Origin: a bacterium UBP1_UBA4771
GTDB taxonomy: Bacteria; Krumholzibacteriota; Krumholzibacteriia; Krumholzibacteriales; Krumholzibacteriaceae
Direction of reading: 5' to 3'
DNA length: 7,091 nucleotides
Assembly: GCA_002403295.1 (NCBI GenBank)
Contig: DHHN01000219.1
Location: 4,664-11,754, forward strand
In this document: piece by piece, positions 1 through 5,186 of the stretch
Layout of the letters: each line of letters opens with the position of its first letter
Position numbering within the stretch: the stretch's first letter is position 1
Made by a program: the position numbers and the translations under genes
The notes under the pieces: model-generated
Told to the model about the DNA's origin: nothing
The model's database searches: none
Seen by the model: only the letters and a program-made list of their open reading frames with translations

Positions 1-5
1 CTCGG

Positions 6-35
6 GGGCGGACCGGGGCTCGACCCCGGCGGCCC
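6..35 (-). terminator. Strong hairpin after the MuiA-family gene, possible terminator
   Basis: Inner arms CCGGGG (13-18) and CCCCGG (24-29) pair perfectly around a 5-base loop. An outer GGGC (6-9) pairs with GCCC (32-35) across a small internal loop. The structure begins 9 bases beyond the stop codon of the minus-strand gene that ends at 45, which is where a terminator would sit. No T-tract follows on the minus strand, so it may be a weak or factor-assisted terminator or an mRNA 3'-end stabiliser. Confidence 0.35.
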
Positions 36-44
36 GTTCATCAT

Positions 45-1742
45 CTATTCGAGGTTCAGCATCGACTCGTCCCAATCCCCCGGAAACTCGATCGTGTAGG
101 CGACGCGGATCTCGACCTTCGACTTCGGCGCCGGCGCGAGGTTCCACGTGACGATCCCGTTCTCGAGCTGCTCGGCGGGACGCGGCGAGAGATCGACGCT
201 CGTCACCCTGACTTCCTTGAGCGTCGAGACGGGGATGCGATCCTGAATTTTCACCGGGACCGCTTCCTTCTTGAAGCTCTCGAGCGCGACGACGAAATGG
301 TAGCGGATCTTCTTCGTCGCGGCGCCTTCCTTGGCGAGGTACTCCTTCTTCTCGAGCTTCTGCGTCACCTTGTAGTCCTGATCGGCGCCGAGCGGGACCG
401 GAAACTCCTGGCCGGGCGCGATCTGCTGGAGCGCTACCTTGCCGACGAAGGTCGACTGCGCCGCCGCGCCCGTTCCCGTTTCGACGTAGACGTCGGCTAT
501 GCCGGCGAGGAGCGGAACGGCGAGCGTGTTCGAGGCCGCCGCGCGCACGAACACGTTCTGCGAAAGGCGCGGCGCGGCGTGACGCGAGAGCGCCCCGGCG
601 AGCCGGTCCTCGAGAATGAGAACCCGCCGCGGATCGGCGCCGCTCGGCAGGTCTATCCGTTTCGGGACGGAGAAGGTGGCGGCGAAGGAGCTCGTTTCGA
701 GATCCGCGCCGGGCCGCTCCGCCTCGAAGACCTCCGGCGCGGGGGCGACGGCGGCCTGCGCGAGATCGTAGCTCGTCTCCTTGTCCCGGCCTCCGCGGAC
801 CTTCGATTCGTCGACCGTCGATTTCATGATCCGCGGCATGCGGCGCGCGAGGTAGTACGGTTGAATTTCGGGCGACGCCGCCCCGATCTGCGGCCGCGCC
901 GTCGAGAGCGTGACGGCGACGCCGCTCCAATCCTCTCCGGTGCTCTGGCGGATGCGCGCGTTGTATCCGAGCACGATCGCCTCGTCCGCCGTCCGGTAGC
1001 GGATCGTGTACTCGGGCGCCCAGCTCGCGCCGCCGACGTTGTACACGAGATCGATTTCGAGCGGGCCCGCCGTTTTCGCCTCGATATCGACGGCCACACG
1101 CTTCGACCAGTCGTCGCGCATCCGCATGTTCGCGAGCTCTTTCTCGATCCAGGCGATCTCCTCCGAGAGTTTCGCGATCTTCTTGCTGTGGCCGTCGATG
1201 CGCTCGTTCGTCTTCACCCGCTCGGCGCCGAGAAACTCGAGGACGTTCTTCCAGTCCTGCACCCGGAATATCTCGGTCGCGAGCTTCGAGGAGCCCTTCT
1301 CGAACGGGAACTTCGCCAGATCGTCGAGGTAGGCGAGCGAGCTCTGGAACGCGCCGAGCTCGATCCGGAGGGTGTCGCGCCTGCCCGAGAGCCTCTCGAG
1401 CTTCCCCTTGAGCTCTTTGTATCGGGGGGATTCGGCGATCCGGCCCCGCAGCGTGACGACGTCGACCCCCATGATCCGCGTCTCGGCCGCGCCGGCGCCC
1501 TCGACCCGGAGCGACGCCTCGTCGAACGCCTGCGGCAGGTCGTCGCAGACGATCTTCCAGGAGCCGGCGCCGAGCTCGATCCGGCCGCTTCGCGTCACCT
1601 GCGCCCGATCGGCGTAAACGGTCGCCGAAACGATCTTCGTTCTGAGCGCGATATCGGACTCCGCCGCCATCGCGGGCCGCGCGGAACCGAGAAACAGCGC
1701 GATCGATACGGCAATCGCCGGCATGCAATGCGTCGTTTTCAT
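45..1742 (-). CDS. Mucoidy inhibitor MuiA-family protein (DUF4140/DUF4139), exported
   Basis: The product is 565 aa, within the usual range for the MuiA family. Residues 1-26 form a Sec signal peptide (positive start, hydrophobic core, AMA cleavage motif), so the protein is probably periplasmic or surface-located. Residues about 35-100 match the N-terminal DUF4140 pattern: ATVYADRAQVTR at 40-51, then a DLP turn and a SLRV strand. Residues about 107-140 and 180-208 are charged, heptad-like and probably coiled coil. The DUF4139 part starts near WAPEY (241-245) and includes EDWSGV and LSTARP (270-284). The C-terminus (GIVTWNL, then a Y..EFP strand) is typical. The start was chosen because AAAGGAGG lies 8 bases upstream and the signal peptide follows directly; the frame stays open further upstream, but that extension is Arg-rich with no ribosome site. 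The biochemical role of the family is unknown; the name comes from an effect on mucoid colony growth. Family assignment is firm, function is not. Confidence 0.9.
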   Translation of the reverse strand: MKTTHCMPAIAVSIALFLGSARPAMAAESDIALRTKIVSATVYADRAQVTRSGRIELGAGSWKIVCDDLPQAFDEASLRVEGAGAAETRIMGVDVVTLRGRIAESPRYKELKGKLERLSGRRDTLRIELGAFQSSLAYLDDLAKFPFEKGSSKLATEIFRVQDWKNVLEFLGAERVKTNERIDGHSKKIAKLSEEIAWIEKELANMRMRDDWSKRVAVDIEAKTAGPLEIDLVYNVGGASWAPEYTIRYRTADEAIVLGYNARIRQSTGEDWSGVAVTLSTARPQIGAASPEIQPYYLARRMPRIMKSTVDESKVRGGRDKETSYDLAQAAVAPAPEVFEAERPGADLETSSFAATFSVPKRIDLPSGADPRRVLILEDRLAGALSRHAAPRLSQNVFVRAAASNTLAVPLLAGIADVYVETGTGAAAQSTFVGKVALQQIAPGQEFPVPLGADQDYKVTQKLEKKEYLAKEGAATKKIRYHFVVALESFKKEAVPVKIQDRIPVSTLKEVRVTSVDLSPRPAEQLENGIVTWNLAPAPKSKVEIRVAYTIEFPGDWDESMLNLE

Positions 1743-1750
1743 GGTGAAGG

Positions 1751-1758
1751 CCTCCTTT
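1751..1758 (-). promoter_or_regulatory. Ribosome binding site of the MuiA-family gene
   Basis: AAAGGAGG on the minus strand, 8 bases before the ATG at 1742. It decides the start against a longer open frame running to 1931. The stretch GAAAGGAG-N-C-N-TTC-N-C-N-ATG matches the leader of the PLP enzyme gene at 5170-5189 in 16 of 20 positions. Confidence 0.85.
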
Positions 1759-1768
1759 CGGCGAACGT

Positions 1769-1798
1769 AGTATTTCACGCGCGACGCGCGCTTTACAA
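1769..1798 (-). promoter_or_regulatory. Probable sigma70-type promoter for the MuiA-family gene
   Basis: On the minus strand TTGTAA (1793-1798, 4 of 6 to TTGACA) is followed by an 18-base spacer and AATACT (1769-1774, 4 of 6 to TATAAT), with a TG one base before the -10 as in extended -10 promoters. This is one of the few AT-rich patches in a GC-rich region and lies 26 bases upstream of the start codon. The spacer holds a CGCGCG-A-CGCGCG palindrome. Confidence 0.45.
1778..1790. promoter_or_regulatory. Palindrome in the divergent promoter region, candidate operator
   Basis: CGCGCG-A-CGCGCG is a perfect inverted repeat with one central base. It sits between the -35 and -10 of the leftward promoter and directly upstream of the -35 of the rightward one, so a bound protein could affect both genes. 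In GC-rich DNA a run of alternating C and G can arise by chance, so operator function is only an inference. Confidence 0.25.
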
Positions 1799-1820
1799 GG
1801 CTTCTTTTCCGATGTACCAT
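1792..1820 (+). promoter_or_regulatory. Probable sigma70-type promoter for the first glycosyltransferase gene
   Basis: TTTACA (1792-1797, 5 of 6 to TTGACA), a 17-base spacer and TACCAT (1815-1820, 4 of 6 to TATAAT). The -35 hexamer overlaps the -35 of the leftward promoter on the other strand. The spacer ends in TTTTCCGATG, which recurs as TTTTCCGGTG at the same place in the promoter at 5124-5152. Confidence 0.5.
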
Positions 1821-1836
1821 GGCGGTTCCCGTGTCC

Positions 1837-1841
1837 GGAGG
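1837..1841 (+). promoter_or_regulatory. Ribosome binding site of glycosyltransferase copy A
   Basis: GGAGG with 5 bases to the ATG at 1847. It favours this ATG over the in-frame TTG at 1844, which would leave only 2 bases. Confidence 0.7.
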
Positions 1842-1846
1842 AATTG

Positions 1847-2974
1847 ATGAGAAGAACGATTCCGCAGCCCGCCTCAGTCGCCGCCGCCGTTGTCGTGCTC
1901 GCATCGCTTGCCGTGCGCGTGCATCTCGCACTGCGGTGCGCGGCGCTCCCCGAGTACAGCGATATGGAGTTCTACAACGAGGTGGCGCTTTCCCCGGGCT
2001 TCCCGACGGCGCTGCCGGCCGGATATCCCCTCTTTCTCCGCGCCGTCTATGCCCTCTTCGGCGCGCGGAACTACACGGCGGTGTTCGTCGGGCAGAGCGT
2101 TCTGAGCGCGCTCACGGTCTATCTCGTTTACCGCGTCGCGCGGAAGGTCGGGACCGCAGCGACGGGAATCACCGCGGCCGCGGTCGCCGCGGTCTATCCC
2201 AACTTCATCCTTTACAATCTCACGACGCTGACGGAAACGTGGAGCCTGCTCGTTCTCGCGGCGCTCCTCGCCGTTCTCGTCGCCGCCATCGGAGAGGCGC
2301 GCCGCTCGATACTGGCGGCGCTTCTTCTCGTCATCGGCTTTCTCTTCAAGCCGGTGATGTTGTTTCTCCTGCCCGGCACGTGGCTCGCCGTGCGGCGGAA
2401 GGCGTTCTTCGCCGCGGCCGCCGCGGTGGTCTTCGTTCCTCTCGTATCGTACGAGATGATCGCCGGCGAGAGCTTTCTGAGGGGCTCGCGGGGGCTCTAC
2501 AAGGCGTACCACGATCCCGCCCCCGGCGGAAGCGCCCCCATGGACTCCATGCGAGCGGAGCTCGACGGCGGCGAGCTTCCCAGCGCGTCATACCTGCGGC
2601 AGGGCTGGGTCTATATCAGGGATCAGAGAGCCCACGCGCTCGAGAGCATCCATCGGAAGTCGACGATCCTCGTTTCCCGGGGCTGGGACGCGTTCGTGCT
2701 GCAGCCGATCGCGGGAGGGGCGAAACGCACCCGGCTGCTGATGGATTACGCGTACCTTCCGGTGATGGTTCTCGGTTTCATCGGGATGGCTCGCCGGTAC
2801 GGGCCGCGAAACCGCATGATCGCGCTGCCGGCGATCGGCTACGTCCTTCTCGTCCTCATCTTTTCGATTTTCAAGTATCGCTACCGGCTCCTGCTGGAAC
2901 TGGTGCTCATCATCTACGCCGCCTTGCTGCTCTTCCCGCCGAAACGCGAGCGCGCCGCGCATCCCCAATCGTAG
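1847..2974 (+). CDS. GT-C membrane glycosyltransferase, GT39/PMT_2-like (copy A)
   Basis: A 375-aa multi-pass membrane protein. The first helix (about 11-30) leads to an extracytoplasmic loop with an acidic residue (D39, E41) where this superfamily has its catalytic Asp. Then come YPLFLRAVYALFG (60-72), a helix about 78-97, YPNFILY (117-123) and TLTETW with the conserved Glu at 130. Further helices cover about 133-149, 154-176 and 186-203, with KP at 168-169 where relatives often have RP. A loop with several charged residues follows, then helices to the C-terminus with KYRYR at 343-347. Relatives move a sugar from a polyprenyl-phosphate carrier to protein, lipid A or glycan on the outer side of the membrane; donor and acceptor here are unknown. 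It is shorter than most members. GGAGG lies 5 bases before the ATG; a TTG three bases earlier is possible but too close. The last 61 bases overlap the 3' end of the opposite paralogue. Confidence 0.82.
   Translation: MRRTIPQPASVAAAVVVLASLAVRVHLALRCAALPEYSDMEFYNEVALSPGFPTALPAGYPLFLRAVYALFGARNYTAVFVGQSVLSALTVYLVYRVARKVGTAATGITAAAVAAVYPNFILYNLTTLTETWSLLVLAALLAVLVAAIGEARRSILAALLLVIGFLFKPVMLFLLPGTWLAVRRKAFFAAAAAVVFVPLVSYEMIAGESFLRGSRGLYKAYHDPAPGGSAPMDSMRAELDGGELPSASYLRQGWVYIRDQRAHALESIHRKSTILVSRGWDAFVLQPIAGGAKRTRLLMDYAYLPVMVLGFIGMARRYGPRNRMIALPAIGYVLLVLIFSIFKYRYRLLLELVLIIYAALLLFPPKRERAAHPQS
2184..2215 (+). repeat. Inverted DNA-level similarity block, arm in copy A
   Basis: These 32 bases match the reverse complement of 3604-3635 at 29 of 32 positions. 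All three differences are third-codon or synonymous-type changes within the shared AAVYPNF-L-Y segment. A second block, 2024-2037, is identical over 14 bases to the reverse complement of 3782-3795. This supports common origin of the two glycosyltransferase genes by inverted duplication. Confidence 0.7.
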
Positions 2975-3957
2975 AACAGGGCTCCGGTGTAGAGAATCGT
3001 CGCGATCTCGAGGAAGGTCCGTATCCGGAAAAACGGCGAGCGCGAAAAAACGATGTGCAGCGCCACGGCGGACAGGAGAGGCGCGGCGGAGGCAAGGTGG
3101 GCGCGGCTGATGCGCCGCACGAGCGTGACGAGTCCGAAGAGCAGGAGGATCAGGTAGCTGTACTTTCGGAGATGATAGAGGCGGAATGCCGGGCTCGTAT
3201 GATCCGTCTGCCGGTGCGATCGATCCGGATACCAGAAGAGGCGGAAGGCGTTCGAGTACACGCGATCGATGATTCGTTCCGCGTTCCCCGAGGCGTACTC
3301 GGAAACGTTCAGGTTGAATGAATGCGCTTCGTACACGGGGACGAATCTTCCCGCGACGATGGAGTTCCTCGCGGCGACGGGCGCCAGCAGCGCGATGAGG
3401 GCCGCGAGGAACAGGATCCGGTGCTTCAGGACCGCGAGGAGCCCCGGGATCATGTACAGGAAGTACGGTCGAACGAGAAGGCCGATGGCGGCGAGCGCGG
3501 CCGCCAGCACCGCGCGGCCCGATTCGCGCGCGTCGACGGCGCATGTCGCCGAAAGGGCGGCCGCCGTCAAAGCAACGAGCCAGGCCGGCTGGACGGCCGC
3601 CGGGTAGAGGACGAAGTTGGGGTAGACCGCGGCGATGGCCGCCGACACGAGCCCCGCGGGACGGCCGAAGAGGCGCGCCGCCGCGAGATACATGGGAACG
3701 ACGATGAGCGCGCCGAGGGGCGCCTGAACGAGCAATGCGGCCGCGTCGTTGCCCGTGCCGAAAAGGCCGTAGACGAGCCGCAGAAAGAGGGGATAGAGCG
3801 GCGCGCCCTGCGTGCCGAGCCCGCTCCGGGGCGTGAGCGCGACATAGCGGAACTCGCCGGAGTCGGGCGGAATGTCGGTCGCGAGGGCGACGGCGAGGCG
3901 GAGTCCCATGGCCAGCGCGAGCAGGGCGAGGAGCTTTCTGTCGGCGAGGATTCGCAT
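2914..3957 (-). CDS. GT-C membrane glycosyltransferase, GT39/PMT_2-like (copy B)
   Basis: A 347-aa multi-pass membrane protein, paralogous to the gene at 1847-2974. Shared landmarks in the same order: first helix (about 8-27), an acidic loop with PPDSGEF (D32, E35), YPLFLRLVYGLFG (55-67), AAVYPNFVLY (109-118), RPYF in a later helix, and a C-terminal arginine-rich turn (FRIRTFLE) before the last helix. The Glu of the TE motif in copy A (E130) is replaced here: the segment reads AVQPAW (121-126), one residue shorter. The gene may therefore act on a different substrate, use another acidic residue, or have reduced activity. The start is the first possible ATG after the stop of the upstream binding-protein gene, 18 bases away and in the same frame; it has no clear Shine-Dalgarno, unlike its neighbours, so translational coupling is likely. 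No separate promoter is visible, which suggests an operon with the binding protein. The 3' end overlaps copy A by 61 bases. Confidence 0.8.
   Translation of the reverse strand: MRILADRKLLALLALAMGLRLAVALATDIPPDSGEFRYVALTPRSGLGTQGAPLYPLFLRLVYGLFGTGNDAAALLVQAPLGALIVVPMYLAAARLFGRPAGLVSAAIAAVYPNFVLYPAAVQPAWLVALTAAALSATCAVDARESGRAVLAAALAAIGLLVRPYFLYMIPGLLAVLKHRILFLAALIALLAPVAARNSIVAGRFVPVYEAHSFNLNVSEYASGNAERIIDRVYSNAFRLFWYPDRSHRQTDHTSPAFRLYHLRKYSYLILLLFGLVTLVRRISRAHLASAAPLLSAVALHIVFSRSPFFRIRTFLEIATILYTGALFYDWGCAARSRFGGKSSKAA
3604..3635 (-). repeat. Inverted DNA-level similarity block, arm in copy B
   Basis: Reverse complement of this stretch matches 2184-2215 at 29 of 32 positions. Together with the identical 14-base match 3782-3795 / 2024-2037, it shows that the two convergent genes share nucleotide as well as protein similarity. 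Confidence 0.7.
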
Positions 3958-3975
3958 CGTTCGAGCGCCCGCGAT

Positions 3976-5070
3976 CTAGCGGATCGGGACCGGCACGCCT
4001 CCTTGTATCCGCGTCATGTAAACGGGCGGCAGCCATTCGCGCTCGGCGTAAGAATACGCGCCCGCCGCGCCGTTGTGGTCGCCGATCGTTTTCAGCGCGT
4101 TCACGAGGCTCGTTTCCCCGTGCCGCCGCGCGCGGTCGGCCTTCGCGACGATCATCACGGCGTCGTAGGCGACGAGGACGTTCGGCGTCGGCTCCGCGTT
4201 GAACCTGGTTTTGTACCGCTCCGCGAGGGGGAGGGGCCGGGCGAGTTCCAGGCCGGGCACGGCGGCGTAGCATCCCTCGAAGGCGGCGGGAGCCGTCGCG
4301 ATGACCGAAGGCGAAATGAGCTCGCGCGAAACGCAGATCGGCCCGCCGTATCCGAGCCGCCGTACGGCGGCGAGCGCGCGCGCGGCGCTCGCGCCGCGGC
4401 CGTACACGAATATCGCCTCGGGCTTCTGCGAAAGGAGGGCGATCGCCGAGCTCTTCGGATCGGCGCCCGAGGCGTCGAACGGTTCGGAAGCGGCGAGCGC
4501 GAGCCCGCTCGCGGGGATCTCGTTTTTCATGGCCTGCGCCACGAGTTTTCCCGGTGGATCGTCGCTGTAGAGGAGCGCGACGTTTTTCGCCTTGAGGGAT
4601 CCCGCAATGAACGCGAAGGTCCTTTTCGCGAGTTGCATCGTGGCGGGGGAGTTCCGGAAGACGTCGCGAAACATCGTGATGACGAAGGGATGGTCGCAGT
4701 TGGCGAAGAGCGGCACGAACTCGCGCTCGGCCCGCGGACCGGCGCCGAGCGCGGCGGCGTCGCCGGCGGTCACGACCGCCGCGACCTTCGCGTTCATGAG
4801 CTGCCGCGAGAACGATTCGCCCGCGCGCGAGACGTCGCTTCCGTCGTCGACGACGAGCTCGTAGGCCGCCCCCCCGCTCCCCGCGTTCAGCTCCTCGATC
4901 GCGAGGGTCATCCCATGGAGATACTGGTTGCCGAGATCGGCGCCTTCCCCCGAGAGGGGAAGGATGGCGCCGATCCTCACGACCTCCTGTTTCCGGCCGC
5001 AGCCCGGCGATCCCGCGATCGCGATAACGAGCGCCGCGACGGCGATGAATCCCGAAACGTGCATCCTCAT
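3976..5070 (-). CDS. ABC-type solute-binding lipoprotein, Leu/Ile/Val-binding family (Peripla_BP_6-like)
   Basis: A 364-aa exported receptor of the type I periplasmic-binding fold, the family that includes LivJ/LivK and amide or urea receptors. Residues 1-23 are a signal peptide ending at Cys24, the likely lipid-modified residue; the lipobox (SPGC) is atypical because position -3 is Ser and -2 is Pro. The mature part opens with RIGAILPLSGEGADLG (32-47) and a HGMTLAIEELN helix, the hallmark of the family. Later landmarks are NVALLYSDD, a second-lobe segment GGPICVSREL, and VAYDAVMIVAKA near the C-terminus. The start was chosen because AGGAGG lies 7 bases upstream and the signal peptide follows; the frame continues upstream to an ATG at 5100 without a ribosome site. 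The usual partners (two permeases and two ATPases) are not in this window; the next gene downstream is a glycosyltransferase. It could serve a distant transporter or a signalling partner. The ligand cannot be told from sequence alone. Confidence 0.85.
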   Translation of the reverse strand: MRMHVSGFIAVAALVIAIAGSPGCGRKQEVVRIGAILPLSGEGADLGNQYLHGMTLAIEELNAGSGGAAYELVVDDGSDVSRAGESFSRQLMNAKVAAVVTAGDAAALGAGPRAEREFVPLFANCDHPFVITMFRDVFRNSPATMQLAKRTFAFIAGSLKAKNVALLYSDDPPGKLVAQAMKNEIPASGLALAASEPFDASGADPKSSAIALLSQKPEAIFVYGRGASAARALAAVRRLGYGGPICVSRELISPSVIATAPAAFEGCYAAVPGLELARPLPLAERYKTRFNAEPTPNVLVAYDAVMIVAKADRARRHGETSLVNALKTIGDHNGAAGAYSYAEREWLPPVYMTRIQGGVPVPIR

Positions 5071-5077
5071 TCGCCGA

Positions 5078-5083
5078 CCTCCT
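5078..5083 (-). promoter_or_regulatory. Ribosome binding site of the solute-binding protein gene
   Basis: AGGAGG on the minus strand (GAGGAGG with one more base), 7 bases before the ATG at 5070. It decides the start over the upstream in-frame ATG at 5100. Confidence 0.85.
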
Positions 5084-5100
5084 CGTGACGTCCGCCCCAT

Positions 5101-5130
5101 GTCATACCACCCCCCGAAAGGGGTTGTAAA
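5101..5130 (-). promoter_or_regulatory. Probable promoter for the solute-binding protein operon
   Basis: On the minus strand TTTACA (5125-5130, 5 of 6) is followed by an 18-base spacer and TATGAC (5101-5106, 4 of 6), with TG one base before the -10 (extended -10 form). The -35 overlaps the -35 of the rightward promoter. The spacer holds the CCCC-GAAA-GGGG inverted repeat. The likely transcript covers the binding protein and glycosyltransferase copy B. Confidence 0.5.
5112..5123. promoter_or_regulatory. Small inverted repeat in the second divergent promoter region
   Basis: CCCC (5112-5115), GAAA, GGGG (5120-5123). It sits inside the spacer of the leftward promoter and abuts the -35 of the rightward promoter, the same relative place as the palindrome at 1778-1790 in the first divergent region. 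It could be an operator half or a chance hairpin. Confidence 0.25.
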
Positions 5131-5152
5131 GAGGCCTTTTCCGGTGCATAGT
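5124..5152 (+). promoter_or_regulatory. Probable sigma70-type promoter for the PLP enzyme and MarC-family genes
   Basis: TTGTAA (5124-5129, 4 of 6), a 17-base spacer and CATAGT (5147-5152, 4 of 6). The spacer contains CTTTTCCGGTG just before the -10, as in the promoter at 1792-1820. The octamer TTGTAAAG is identical to the minus-strand -35 region of the MuiA-family gene. Confidence 0.5.
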
Positions 5153-5170
5153 AATGCCGTTTAGCCGACG

Positions 5171-5177
5171 AAAGGAG
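5171..5177 (+). promoter_or_regulatory. Ribosome binding site of the PLP enzyme gene
   Basis: AAAGGAG with 9 bases to the ATG at 5187. It decides this start over the in-frame ATG at 5154, which lies upstream of the ribosome site and next to the predicted -10. Confidence 0.85.
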
Positions 5178-5186
5178 ACGTTCGCG

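Noticed and set aside
13..29. tRNA T-arm-like stem with CTCGA loop at the window start
   Set aside because: The loop lacks the TTC core of a tRNA T-loop, and no anticodon or D arm pairs nearby. A terminator-like hairpin fits better.
297..1847. Long plus-strand open frame of about 516 codons opposite the MuiA-family gene
   Set aside because: Its product is Arg-rich and low in complexity, with no recognisable domain. It is the antisense shadow expected in GC-rich coding DNA, and the minus-strand reading has a signal peptide, family motifs and a ribosome site.
4356..4392. Perfect 16-base palindrome (4356-4371) next to an 8-bp inverted repeat (4370-4377 with 4385-4392) inside the binding-protein gene
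   Set aside because: It lies within an Ala/Arg/Gly-rich coding stretch where GC-rich codons easily make such symmetry. There is no sign of a regulatory site.
2588..5088. Long open frames in other registers across the glycosyltransferase and binding-protein genes, on both strands
   Set aside because: Their products are dominated by Arg, Pro, Gly and Ala with no domain or membrane pattern, while the chosen frames show clear family motifs.
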